From the NCBI RefSeq assembly GCF_028858725.1, contig NC_084790.1, forward strand, positions 88,785,496 through 88,849,495: DNA of 64,000 nucleotides. The letters run 5' to 3'. The translations under genes and the position numbers were made by a program. This stretch comes from Colius striatus (taxonomy: Eukaryota; Chordata; Aves; Coliiformes; Coliidae). Shown here piece by piece: positions 1-12,228 of the stretch. Below the pieces are notes generated by a model. That model made no database searches. It had not been told where the DNA came from and saw nothing but the letters and a program-made list of their open reading frames with translations. Every line of letters begins with the position of its first letter. The first letter of the stretch is position 1.

Positions 1-597
1 ATGCCTCTTGACCCCTCGGGGTAAAGGTTGCTGCTTTGAGATCTGTGGGAGCTAGAAACAATTTCCCAAGTGGCAGAGTATGCCTCGCTGATTGTGTAGC
101 AGATAAAAAAAGAACGTGTTAAGCTTTTAATCAGCAAGTGCTGGCTGTGGAAAGAGCTGATGGCCCTTTCAAATCCTCCCAGGTAGCAGAAGAGTCTGAT
201 AGATCCTGGGCTAATTACTGAAAAAGTCTCCCTAAGCAATCACACATGTGAGGATGTGAACACACTTTGGGGATGTGAACAATCTTTTGGCATGTTCTTG
301 CACCAAAGCTCCTTGTCCCACCTGAGATATGGTGCACAACAGAGTTTAGGGGTTGAAAGTACTCTCTGACTGAAGAAGAACATATTCAAATGTAGTCTAA
401 AGCATTACAGTTCTGCACAAGTCACCTGCCTCTACCCAGCTGGCATTTAGGCTTTCCTTGGAAAGACCTGGTATGAGCTTTCACAGGGTAGAGTCACCCA
501 ACACAAGCCAAGCAGCACATCAGACGTGTGTGGTCTCTTTCTTCTGAGGTTCATCAGATCTTGTTCTGTTATTGAATAATTTTGATTCGAAAAGCCC

Positions 598-1005
598 CTG
601 AAGCTGCTGCAGTCCCAGCCCTGCCCTCACCCTGCCCAGCCCAGCACTGACCCACAGCCCTCAGCACCTCAGCCCCACGGCTTTGGGATCCCTCCAGGGC
701 TGGGCACTCCCCCAGCTCCCTGGGCAGCCTGGCACAGGGGCTCACACCCCTCTCAGGGAAACAGTTCTGCCTCAGCTCCAGCCTCAGCCTCCCCTGGGGC
801 AACTCCAGCCCCTTTCCTCTCGTCCTGTCATTCATTGCTGGGGAGCAGAGCCTGACCCCCAGCTCCCTGCAGCCTCCTGTCAGGGAGTGTCAGAGAGTGC
901 TGCTGTCTCCCCTCAGGCTCCTCTTCTCCAGGCTCAACACCCCCATTCCCTCAGCCCCTCCCCAGCACCCTTGTGTTCCAGCCCCTTCCCCAGCTCTGTT
1001 GCTTT
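598..1005 (-). repeat. CR1 LINE 3' fragment
   Basis: Reverse-oriented CR1 3' region: the typical blocks CTCCCTGGGCAGCCTG, the CTCTCGTCCTGTCATT type and TCTCCAGGCTCAACA follow in the expected order. It lacks the terminal octamer repeat. Confidence 0.8.
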
Positions 1006-3403
1006 GATTTGGAATGGAAGCATAGAATTAGGTTTCTCGGTTTACTTGTTGGGATTTATGCTGGGTTTTATGCTTTTTTTAAAGCCTAGTGGAGATCAGT
1101 TGAAGCCAGTTTTCTCACAAGGCCAGATTTTCCCCCAGGATGAAAAATCAGGCTAATGTTGCAAATTGCTAAATACACAGTGAGGCTGCAGCTCCAAGCC
1201 CTCCTGGAAGTCAGGGTCAGGAATGTGATGCTGGAAATGCACCGTGTCTGTTAGTTTCAGACAGCAGCTTGCTATCAGTGTGACCAAGGCGTGTAGGTCC
1301 CAGCTGTCCCAGCATGTGCACACACAGGGATTGTTCCTCTCCCAAGGCCAGACGTGGCTCTGACAGTGGTCGAGGCATTACCCAGCCACACACCTCCGCA
1401 GTTTGGACTACAGAGAGCATAAAGAGCAGGGAGATCTCACAGGCAGGACAGTGGGGCCGTGGGCTCTAACCATCCCACACAGAGTATGCCTTTGGGTCCT
1501 GGCAAACCTGCTCTGGATGGGGTGGCCTCTCTCCAGATGACTTTAATCTCCATAGTCTCCAGGTCTCTGCAAGTGTTCAGACACCCTTTTAGGAGCTCTG
1601 AGAACACGGAAGAAACCTCTATTCTAGGAAATGAAATATGCCTGGCACTGGTCTCTTGCCTCAAGGCCAGCTGGCCTGGAGCAGCCCACTGCCATGCTAT
1701 TGGACTCTCACCCTACCAAACAGGGTGGTCCCATCTTGCTGCCCGTTGGGAATGCCTATCCTCACTCCCAGGCTGGCCCTGGGAACTGCTTGGGAGAGTG
1801 CCCAGGCCAAAACTGGGTCAGACACTATTCTGACAACTCCACAGCACAGGCGACAGAGTCCTAGTGCCTGGTAACATTCTTTGACCCTGACTATGCATCT
1901 GATGTCGCCACACTGGGATCTGCTCTGTTGTAGGTGCAATACAACACAGAGCTCTTTACACATACCTGGTATACAGGTGTAAGCAGAAAACAGTCTGAGC
2001 ACCTGTTTAGATGAACCCTGGTTGTAAAGAAAACACATCAAAGCTCACAGACTAATCCATGGAGGAAACAACTCGTTTTCCACCGTAACTCTGTGAGGTA
2101 CTGCTTTCCTTATGTCTAACTCATGCCCATGTGCACATAACATCAGGCAGCTGAATCCTGTTATTCAACACCAATTACACGCCAAAATCAGAGTTCATCT
2201 TGCCTTGACCTGCAAGTGGGGTTTTTGGTGAGTAGAACAGCAGCCCCATACTGGGCTGAGCCAAGGGCTGCAAAGTAGGTACCAGGTGCCACAGGCTGGA
2301 AACATCAGCCTCTCCCCTACCAACACCCTCTTGTGCTGTCCCTACTGCAGGATCACAGCTTGGAGCACAGGGAAGGTGTGCAGAGGTCTTTTGGCATCCC
2401 AGCTGTTGGGGCCTCAGAGGTACCATGTCATTGCCCAAACCAGCTGAAATGAGAACCCTCTTACCCCTGGGGCCCAGGAGCTCCATTTCAGCTCACTCCA
2501 GGCCCTTGCTCCTGCCCGAAGCTGCATTGTCACAGCTGTGCTCGTGTCAAAGTGGCCCCCGCTGAGCCTGGCTTGTGGGCTGGTTTTCCAGTCTGTGCTT
2601 TGCCTTCCCTGGCAATGTCTGTGCTGTCACTGGGCTGCAGCCCCAGCTCTTCCCAGAGCCTGGGGGCTGTGCTGTGGGTGAGGACACGGCTTATGCTGGG
2701 GTCTCGCATCGCCCTGGCTGGGCCTTCTCAGGGAACACCCCCCATCCTGCTGCCTCCTGACATCCAGCTTCTCACTCTGTCACCATGAAGCCACAGATGT
2801 TTCACTCTGGCCTATCAGGAAAACGTGTAGATCAGCAAAAGAACTCTTCAAGCTTAGAAAATACTTGTTTTCAGATGCTTATCTGAAGCTGAAGAGCTTC
2901 TCCTGAGACAAGTTTCTCTTCTCTTTCAACACACACACCCCGTGGAACAGACAGGGCTTATGGAATGGATGCACGCAAGTACAGCCCTTTAATTCTGGAA
3001 TGGTGCTATTCATGAAACCCAGCCTTAACAATATTCCCATCACAGTACAATAGAGCAGGAGCTGTTTGAGACTACGAGTCCCTTTCATGGCGAGAAGCCT
3101 TCCTTCGTAACGCCTCTAGCAGCACTTGGCATTGAAAAGACACCTGACTGCATCTGAGTGCTCTAAATAGTGAATGGAAAACATCCTGCTGACGAGCATC
3201 TCAGGATCTTGTAGAGCTGTGCTCACAGAAATGGTTTGACTGGGGGAAGGGACCCATCTGCTTGGAGCAGATGACATAGCCCCTTCCTGTACCACCACAG
3301 CACGCTCAGCACTCGGGCAGTGGAACGGCACCAAAGTGGCAAAGCTCAGACTGAGAGCAGCGGCACCCGAGGTGACATGTGGGCACATCTGCAGAGGAGT
3401 GAT

Positions 3404-3491
3404 GTGCTGGGGCCTGTGGGGAGGGGTGCTGGGGCCTGTGGGGAGGAGTGCGGGGGCCCGTGGGGAGGAGTGTGGGGGACTGTGGGGAGAG
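3404..3491. repeat. 22-bp tandem repeat, four copies
   Basis: Four units of the form GTGCTGGGGCCTGTGGGGAG(G)(G), starting at 3404, 3426, 3448 and 3470. G-rich on the plus strand. It causes the overlapping Gly-rich ORFs here. Confidence 0.9.
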
Positions 3492-6400
3492 GTTGCCACC
3501 TTGTACACCAGGTATTTGGTCGTGGTGAATGGGGCTGTGGTCAGATGTTCCTCTCCTGCATCATGGGCACCAAAAGCCCTCAAAGCCCTGTGTTTAGACC
3601 TTGCAGAAATTGATTACTGGACCCTAGCCCAATCAAGCAGGCAGTAAAGGAATAAAGGCTTAGGTGTGGGCTTTTGAAAATGAAAATATTCATGTCTGTA
3701 TTTACATAATACTTTAACATTGCTTTGCGTGGAGGTGATGCACCAAGTACTCTGAAGATTAAGAAGTTGTCCATAGATCAAATGTCTCATGGCTAAAAGC
3801 ACCTTTCTGATGACAAACCTAAGTTGACAATTCTGTTAATAGGATTAGGTTCATTAGGGGACGGCTTTCTCTTATAAATCTGGCCCAGATAGCACAGAGC
3901 TTTAGATTTTGCACTAAAAAGGGGGCCTTGCCTAGTCCTGAATTTCACGCTTCCATTTGCAATGTCTGCTAGTGATTGATACTGGTAACGTTCAGGGTTT
4001 CTATCCTATACCAGGCTACCTTAAATGACTTTCCTTTTCACAATAAGTAATGCATTATCACAGGCATTTTGCTGCCATGACGTTGCATCACAGAGCTGAA
4101 ACATATTTCAGAGACATACAGCGTGTATGTTCAGTTTTCCTCCTGGTGGGTATTGTCATAAGGGCTGATCAAAAGGAAGCTGCCCTGCAGCCACTATGAC
4201 CACACAGGCACACACAAATGCAGAAAAGCATATCTTGCAAAGTTCACTTGCAACTACTGCGAGACCACAAAGGCCAGCGTGTGGCTGGTATCTTCTTTGG
4301 TGGCTTAGAGCTCCTGTCCTGCTTTAGAGGCAAGCCTTCTGCTGCTAATACTGAAATCTGGCCCCAAAGAGCACTTACTGTCACTATAGTGAAGTCAAGA
4401 CTCTGCCGGAGCTGGGGCAGATCCCCTTTGCGTGCTCCTGGGTGCTGTAGGTGGCAGTGCCCTCGTCAGATGTCAGCCAAGGTGATGGTGCAGACCTGAG
4501 CACCATCTGCTTGGAAGCACGTACAACGGACGGCGGGCTTTCAAAATCACAGAGAGACCCAGATCACTGACTTTTGGTGCAGAGCTGGGCACATGAGTGT
4601 CCTGAAGTCCTTGAAAGTAGCCCTTCTGGGGATTTAAAGCTAGGGCCTCCCAGAGTGCGGTGAGACCGTGGGGAAGTGCTGTCCTGTAGCTGGCTCAGCA
4701 TGTGCCTCCAAAAGGGAAACAAAGCCTAATGACATTTTACTACTCAGCTGCTAATTAAAATGCTGGTGTTTAGAGACTTAGGCCCTACAATCCAATCATC
4801 CACTTAAAATCTGGTACTTCATTTTTTTTGGCATAATTAATCTTTCTGTAATTAAACTCACCCTCAGGATGTGTTTTTCTCTTTCTTAGTACTATGCTGG
4901 GCATTCACAGCCCAGAGCAAATGGTGCCTTGCAACTGACCAATGCAGAAGGGCACAGTGCACAATCTGCCCTCACTCCTTCTGCCCCTGTATATGACACC
5001 AGCCCTGCACTAACACACCCGTGTTCCGCCAGGCTTATCCCTTTCTCTTCCAGATGGATTCTCTGTCTGGGGAGAATCTGAAGATGTGGTGCACTTCTGG
5101 AGTCTTTTTGGTTCCAGGCTATAGCTATGAGTGAGCACCAGCAATTCCCTAACACATCTACTGCAGGAACAGGTATCAGCCTTTCAGATGAGGCACAGAT
5201 CCTGTGCTTGCCCTGGGCCCTGTGATGGTGCAGGGCTTGTGCTGTGCACACATGGCCTCTGTCTGCCCTGGCAATGCACTGTTGAGCTGAAAGAGCAGCA
5301 CCGTTGATTCCTCCCAGATGAGCAGGGTATGTTACAGATGACCTGTGCGGTTTGCAGGAGGTAATGCAGGTTTGACAAGGCTTGGGAACATCAGACCACA
5401 CAAGGCAGATGTGTTTCTACAGAGAGGCCCACAGCCGTGATAACAACACCTCTGTGAGTGAAACAGAGATGGAAGGTCAAGTATAAATAACCATGTGGCC
5501 TTGATAACCACCTGCAAAAAGACTCACCAGCTAGTCAGACTTCCACTTAAAGGAGTCATCTTCATTAGGAGCTGCAGGTGTAGCAACACATCTTTGTGAA
5601 GATGACAAACTGCCCTCAGGTAACTTTAAAAGTCGAATGTCCTTAAAGGAGTTTGTTGATCTCAAAGGAGCTCTCATACAGAATTGTATTCCCTTCAGAT
5701 TTGCCTGAGAAAGCTTTGGCCAATGCTGACACACTGGGAGGCCAAGTAGAGTCAGCTTGATTGAGGGTTCTCCATGGCCATTTTCCCATTGCTTTGTCTC
5801 CCCAGTACCTGTCCCAGAGCATTCTGCCACACTGTTTTAAAATAGCAGTTCTCTTTCTTGGAAAGTCAGCTAGCAAGGTTTTGGTTGCAAAAAACCATGT
5901 TTTCAAAGACAGAGGCATTTGTCATCACTGATGAGGAACGAGGCCTGCCCGGCTGCAGAAATGCAGACGGTGTAATTTTATCTGTCACACAATTGATTTA
6001 GTTTTCATCCAAATTGTAATCTGCCTTCAGGGCTCAAGTGAATGATTAAAGCTGGTGCAATGTGATGAGCGTGGCACTAGAGGGCCCGTGGTGGCCCAGG
6101 GTTAGAAACGAGCATCAGACTAACACGGTAGCAGAAGGACAGGATTTACAAGTTGCGTTTACATCAAGGAATCACTTTGTGAGCCCAGGTGACGTTGTTA
6201 ATTTCTAATTGCTTGGCTGCTGGGTCCTTTGCTTCTGGCATTTCGGATTCTCTACTGGGAAATGTACACGGTTCATCAGAGACAGCTGCAAGTGTTTTAG
6301 CATTCAGTTGTGCTTGCCACAGAAAATGCATAAACATTCAACTCTGCTGCTTGCAAGTTCTAAGAGAGGTTTTAAAATCCCTCAGTGAGATTTGCCTTTG

Positions 6401-7615
6401 CTCCCAAGTCATGCCGGGCAATGGAATCTAAGAGGCTCTGACCAAAACTGTGTCAGGGACTGTCATGTAGTTGAACAGCAGAGGCCATAGCAATCCAGCA
6501 CCAGAGAGCACGAACTCGTCTAGGGTATTAGATTTAGCACTAGATCCACAGAGCACTGAGGAAACTGTTCAAAAAGCCCTTTGCCAGCAAGTGGTGGACC
6601 TTAAAATGCATCCTCCACATCCTTGTGCATCCCACCCTACATATCTGTTTCCTGCCGTCAAGCTGGAGGGATTGTATGAACCTAGGCCAGAAGAACCACC
6701 AAAGGCCCCTGACAGGAAAGGGAACAAGTAGAATTATTAAGCCCACTGCTTACAGCCAGACAACAAAAGCAGCCCCTTAGGTCTGGATGTAGACAGAAGC
6801 GACTGAATGAGATCTCTCATCACTTATTAGCTGACTTGGAGAAGTGGTACCTGGAGCAGCTGTCCGGAAAGGTTCAGCGCTGTGGAAGAAGGTCACAGAG
6901 ATGACATGTGTTGAGGTGGCTACAAAGTCAAGGACTAGTCCTTGATGATAGTGGGATTCTGATGGTTTTAACTGACATGCTGTGAAGGCCCAGCTTATTG
7001 GTGAACTCTTCAGTTTGGTGTCTGTGGATGGGACTCCAGAGCACTAGGTCTGGAAACCTGATACATGTAGTTTTCAGACCAAGGTCTGATGAATTTGAGC
7101 AGTGCCATCACACTGCTTGTGCATCCCTCAGGGTCTTACTTGTCAGTGAGCATTACAAAAACATTTTTCACAGTGAAACTTTCACCAAGTTCAGCTAGGA
7201 CTTCTGCTTCAAACCAAGAGCTGCGCGTGGTTCTTGCTCACAGACACAAACTCCCACATCAAACAGCACAATACACTTTGGTTCATCTAAAATACAAATT
7301 AGGTACAAGAAAATAGATTAGATAATTGTAATGTGAATTAAATATTTTGAACTGAATGCCATTGACTCAGCTTCCAGTAAATAACAGACAGGCTTAATGA
7401 GGTGAGTCTGGACAGCAAACACTAAGCCACGGGAACCAAATCGCTACGAAAGACCAACACTTCAACTCAGTTTCTCAAATTCCTTTTAGATCAAGGGTAA
7501 GAAGGGATGGAAAATATCTTTCGTATCTTTAATACTTTTGGCCAGGTTAAATTCTTCCCACTCAGTTCAAAGAGGCAAGAAGGAATAATTGCTATGAGGA
7601 GGTCTAATATGGATA

Positions 7616-7692
7616 AAACCACAGAATCACAGAACGGTGGGGGTTGGAAAGGACCTGCAGAGATCATCCAGCCCAACCCCCAAGGCTTAGGG
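7616..7692 (-). repeat. CR1 3'-end fragment
   Basis: Begins with the CACAGAATCACAGAA tip and the GGTGGGGGTTGGAAAGGACC block of a reverse-oriented CR1 3' terminus. Confidence 0.9.
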
Positions 7693-9565
7693 TAGGTTTG
7701 ATAGAAACTTTTTACACCAACGCCTGTTTCTGCACAAAAGCATTGGCTTTTTAACACACTGTAATTTTGGCAACATCCATAAGCTCTGACTCTGGAAAAT
7801 AACAGTTATAATGTTTATTCTTTTTTACAGTCACTGTTGGAAGTGTTTGTTGCCAAAAAGAAGCCCCTTTGCAAAGTGGTGGGGGTTTTATAACAGACTT
7901 ACTATAGGGTTTTCATTAAAAACATTCTGAAGAAATAGCCCAAAAATCTCAGGGAAAAAGTATCTCCTTGTAAACCCTGCACAGCAGTACAACAGAAAGA
8001 AGTGTCTGCAAAGCTCTTCCTCAGCTCCAGCTGCTCCAGTGGTTACTCTGGGCCACAAACTAGCTTTTATAGCACAGCTTACTTCCTCCAACTTGAGCCA
8101 ATATTCAAGGGAATGCTGAGCAGATAAAAAGTGCAGAAAGTTTCCAGGTAACCGAGGGCAGTGAAGGATGGAGCCAAAGTCAGGACACGGGCGGCCTTCA
8201 GACAGCAGGACCTGCCTCTTCCTCCTGCTGTAGGAGAACCCGTCCTCCTGCAGCTGCCACGAGATGCAAGAGATGTTTCAGGCTTGGACAATCCCCCTGA
8301 CAGTGATCATGATTTTACAAAGCCAAAACCTTAAGGCTTAGGCAGCTCCTGGGAAGACTTTTCTCTTAACTTTTATTTGTGCTGTGTCCTCATGAGGCTG
8401 ATGCCTCCAGGCCTCAGGTTGGCGCTGGGCTCCCTGCTCTTAGGCAGCCCCCAGCAATTACACGTTAATTGCCCTAGGGCACTATTAATATGTCAGCTGA
8501 TCATACTTTGAACGTGTTGAACTCCCTTGTTGATAATTTCATTACTGCCGCTTAATTATTATAGGCTAACCAGTGGCTTGGATAGATCTCCATCTTGACT
8601 AGAGCCATCACCCCAAAGGGGAAGGGTCTGGGAAGTCCAAGCCATATACTGCTAGATTATTCCAATGACACTGGTGTAATAATCAGGCTTCTGTCTACCT
8701 GGGCTCACGTTCACAGGGGCTCTTAATTTTCCTGAATTGCCTCGTAGTACAGCTTGGAGCAGGGACACAGGCCTTTGCTGAAACCTCTCAGGTCATCCTG
8801 TTTGTAAGCTGGGCAATATGAAAAACTTTGATAAACAAGAGTTCTGCCGTTAAATCCCTGAAAACGTGGGAAATCAGTCAGAAAACAGAGAGGAGCAAGT
8901 CTTCCCTCTAAACTAGGCTGACACTTAGTACCATAGAGAGCTATCCATATGTCCTTAGGTCAGGGAAATATTATCAACCAAAATGTTAGCTATGCTTTCT
9001 GTCATGATCCAGAAGCTATTGCAGCTGCTTTTAACAAACCTCCAGATTTCTCTGTTGCTTGAAGTTTCTGTTGTCTCTGTTTTGGTTTTCCTGAGAATAT
9101 TTGACAGTGTCAGAAGTGCTAAAGAAGGAAAAGATGGACAGTCTGCTTGCAGCTCTTGGAAGAAGATGGCAAAAATGAGCCTTCAGAAGTTTATCAGAAC
9201 TCAGATGTACACCTTGTAGAGCAGTTTTCATGGGCTTTGCTTATTTACTGTACTAACTGTGAGACATAATCACACCAGATACTCAACTTGCCCACTCACC
9301 TGTTTCAGGTCTGACAACATAGTGAGCGATTACCAGGACCTTTCCATTAGATTAATCTACTGAGCAGAGATAAAAAAAGGTCTAAATGAAGCAGTCACTA
9401 GGGAAAACTATGGCTCTGACCTCCATTTCTGCTCTGAGCTGCAGTGGGGATCCCACTAACAAAGACAATTTGCCATTGTCAGAACTCAGCCTTGGTAGTC
9501 AAATTGGCCACTTGGTAGTTAAAATTGGCCCCTGAACTAGGAAAGATCAGGAACCACAGGCTTAC

Positions 9566-9653
9566 CTTAGGCAGTCTGTATTTTTCTCTCAGATGGACCC
9601 TCAGACAGGCTCGCTCTGCTTTCTTCTGTGCAAAAGCTGCATCTCTTTCCATC
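9566..9653 (-). CDS. CPLX4: CPLX4 coding exon 2, central helix
   Basis: An 88-nt exon encoding [20 protein letters not shown] and LREKYRLPK. The acceptor is TTTTCAG and the donor AAG|GTAAGC. It closes exactly in phase 0. Confidence 0.95.
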
Positions 9654-12228
9654 CTGAAAATCAGGAAAAAGTTTCCTCAAGATACTACTGAGATACCGTC
9701 TTTTACACCCAGCTAGTTGCTCAGTTGCAAAAAGCTACAGGCAGCAGCTGTTCCCAAAGTTGTGTAACGTTCTGCATCCATTGTTTGTTTCAGAACATTC
9801 ACTGGCCATGAGCTCTCTGTGTGGAGAGCTGCTGCTTTTATCTCTGATTTTATACAATGCTTTCGTTAGATTCAAGAACTTTTCAGCACAATTGTTACTT
9901 ATTTATGTATTCATTTGACTTATTTTTGGTAACATGTGTTAACATTCACCTTCTCCCCTCCCCCCCTTCAATTTTTTCTCCCAGAAGCATTCTCATGGAA
10001 GTTCTATGGCAAAAAGAATTTTGTTCCAATGTATTTTGTCAGATAAAAGCTACTTGCAAGATGAAATGGTGTTTTTCCCTGCTTCCACAAATCACTTTTG
10101 GAGTTTCTCCCTCTCTAAGAAGAGCAACTTGCCTTAAACTTCCTTCAGCCAGTCTTTGATCAGAAGAAGTTTTTTGAGACCCTCTGGCATATTTTCCCTC
10201 TCTTTCTCAACCTTCCTCTTCTGTGGCACACTCCTTCTCCAGAGAACCCATTAGCAGCCATAGCTGATGGTGGGATACATTCCCACAGCATCCCTACACA
10301 TCCCTTCATGTGTCCCGTGAGGCTGTGTGGCAGGAGATACTCTGCGGGAGCAGATTTGAGCTTTTCACTTGTCCTGGCACCATGGGAGACACGGTAAAAC
10401 TCACATAGTCAACCTCCCCCCATTGCCTGGGCCCCAGTGCCTGGCCTAATCTCACATCATTTTGTTCTGGAGGATCCAATTATTCCGTGGAACATGAAAT
10501 GTAGGAACAGAAAGCGTGCATAACAGTAGCTGCGTGACAGCCTGTGATGCACAGCACAAACTAGTGCACCTCTCGCTTAAACTCTTGTGGTGCTGGAAGC
10601 AGATTCTGTGTGACCACGCTGGAGACTGCCAGCACAAGCACCTGTTTGTTCCTCTGGATTACAGATTTCCTTGGGAAACAGTAACTTGTGCATTTTTGTA
10701 TTTAATCACAGAAAAAACCCTGACCTGAGAAGAACCCAAAGCCTAGATGGTCATGCATCAAAGGCCACACTCTGCCCGAGTGTGACTCCGGTAAGGCTCT
10801 TCTGCACCTCCACTCCCGTACAGCTGAAAGCTGGGTAAAATCCAGAGCCCTGAGACAGGTGCTGTGCCCATGACAAAAGATCTGTGGCACACGTTTACAT
10901 AAGCACACCAGTGTGCACTGTCCTGAGGGAAGTTTTTCTCTTTGAGAGTGCTTCAAATACTCCTGTTAGGGTTCCAGGCTGCCCTTTCAGCAGCACTCCT
11001 GCACCAATTCCTCAGTACAGCTCAGCAAGTAACAGACATGTCGTGCATTATAGAAATGATTCTTTTCCCAAGGCTTTCCTTGTTTCAGGAATCCTGTTTT
11101 CTCTGTCTCCTGCATCTTCCTGATGGCAGGTCATTATTTTTCTGTCAAACATCCCCTGACAAAACATAGAGCAGAACCTCCTGTGTTTTATCCCACACCA
11201 AGGGATAACCCATCCAGGGTTTTATGATAGCAATGGCTGCTGCTAAATACAGACCTGTATACCTCAGATTCCGTTAGTCATTAACCTTTCACCTATAATC
11301 ATCTTACACGAAGGATTTACACAACCATTATGTAATTGACCATTAGAGGAACAGATGCATTTGAGATTTAGAAGCCAATCGTTTTATTTATAATTACACA
11401 TGATCTGAACTCCTATGTGTCAAGTCCTTTATTTTACTTCTTTTTTTCTTTTCTACTTAGACATAGCAAGTGGTAAAGATTGTAACTGCAGGCGATAAAA
11501 TAAAGATTCAATCACTTGAAAAGTTCTGCTGTATTTAGAAAAAACATCTGAAAATGCAGCTACAAAAAATAACCATCTTTAAACTTTCCTCAAGATAAGT
11601 ATCATCCACTCAACACAGCACTCCTTGCTTTTCCATGTCTGCCACAACAGATGTGGATGAGGAAAAGCTTATCTATTGGAAGTGTCCTCCACATGGAACT
11701 GCAGGATGACAAATCACACACATTTCAGGATCAGCTGCTGCACTACAAAAAGCTTTGTACCTACGGGAAAAATCTGAGTGCTAAGGTAAGGTCAGCTAGG
11801 AATGAACTGGCATATCGAGGTGTGGAGGTAGCAGGAAAGTGTAGGAGAGAGCTGCAGGATGAAGGTGGGTGGGGAAGGGGAACAGAGTATTTGATCATTT
11901 CCAGCTAGTGAACTTTTATTTCAGAAAGCCTCTTCAGCAAAGATCTGTCTGCTTTTTAGAAAGGGAAGAGATGGATGTTTGGCTTTTTCTCGGGATATTT
12001 TTAGCTGCACCAAGTTACCAAGAATCATCCCCATACGGATAATAAGGGAACAGGTACTCACTTCTCCTCAACCACTTGCTTTTGATACTCCTCATACTCC
12101 TCTCTGGTCATTCCTGCAGCTGCTGCTGGATCAGAAGGAGTGCTTTCTTCTTTGCTTTCTTCCCCTCCACCTCCAAGTCCCAAATTCTTTACCTGGTTGC
12201 TCAACATACTTTTCATTAGAAAGGCCAT
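9566..12228 (-). CDS. CPLX4: CPLX4 (complexin 4), 5' two coding exons, 3' end outside window
   Basis: Complexin 4 clamps and facilitates SNARE-mediated vesicle fusion at retinal ribbon synapses. Exons 1 and 2 join in frame to give residues 1-85 of a protein that is about 160 residues in mammals. Exon 1 gives the opening [17 protein letters not shown], a Gly/Glu-rich linker and [12 protein letters not shown]. Exon 2 gives the central SNARE-binding helix, with [18 protein letters not shown]. The remaining ~75 residues, expected to end in a CAAX farnesylation motif, are not in the window: an uninterrupted minus-strand ORF of that size and content does not occur in 1-9565. The gene runs in the same direction as LMAN1 and lies just downstream of it, as in other vertebrates. 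Confidence 0.93.
9654..12061 (-). other. CPLX4 intron 1
   Basis: 2.4 kb without repeats or genes that I can recognise. An AT-rich stretch near 11280-11400 contains TAATTA-like motifs. Confidence 0.8.
12062..12228 (-). CDS. CPLX4: CPLX4 coding exon 1
   Basis: Residues 1-55 plus two bases of K56. The start ATG at 12228 is chosen because the family begins with this methionine; the in-frame sequence further upstream does not resemble complexins. The donor is GAGAA|GTGAGT. Confidence 0.93.

Larger units (their letters stand above)
1..9565 (-). other. CPLX4 intron 2, partial
   Basis: At least 9.5 kb of the second CPLX4 intron, open at the left edge. It contains two CR1 fragments, a small tandem repeat at 3404-3491, and AT-rich homeodomain-motif blocks near 4735-4865 and 8455-8590. 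None of the ORFs shows conserved coding character. Confidence 0.75.

Noticed and set aside
1..9565. Search for CPLX4 exon 3
   Set aside because: The last exon should give a continuous acidic ORF of about 75 codons ending in a CAAX box. No such minus-strand frame exists here, so it must lie left of the window.
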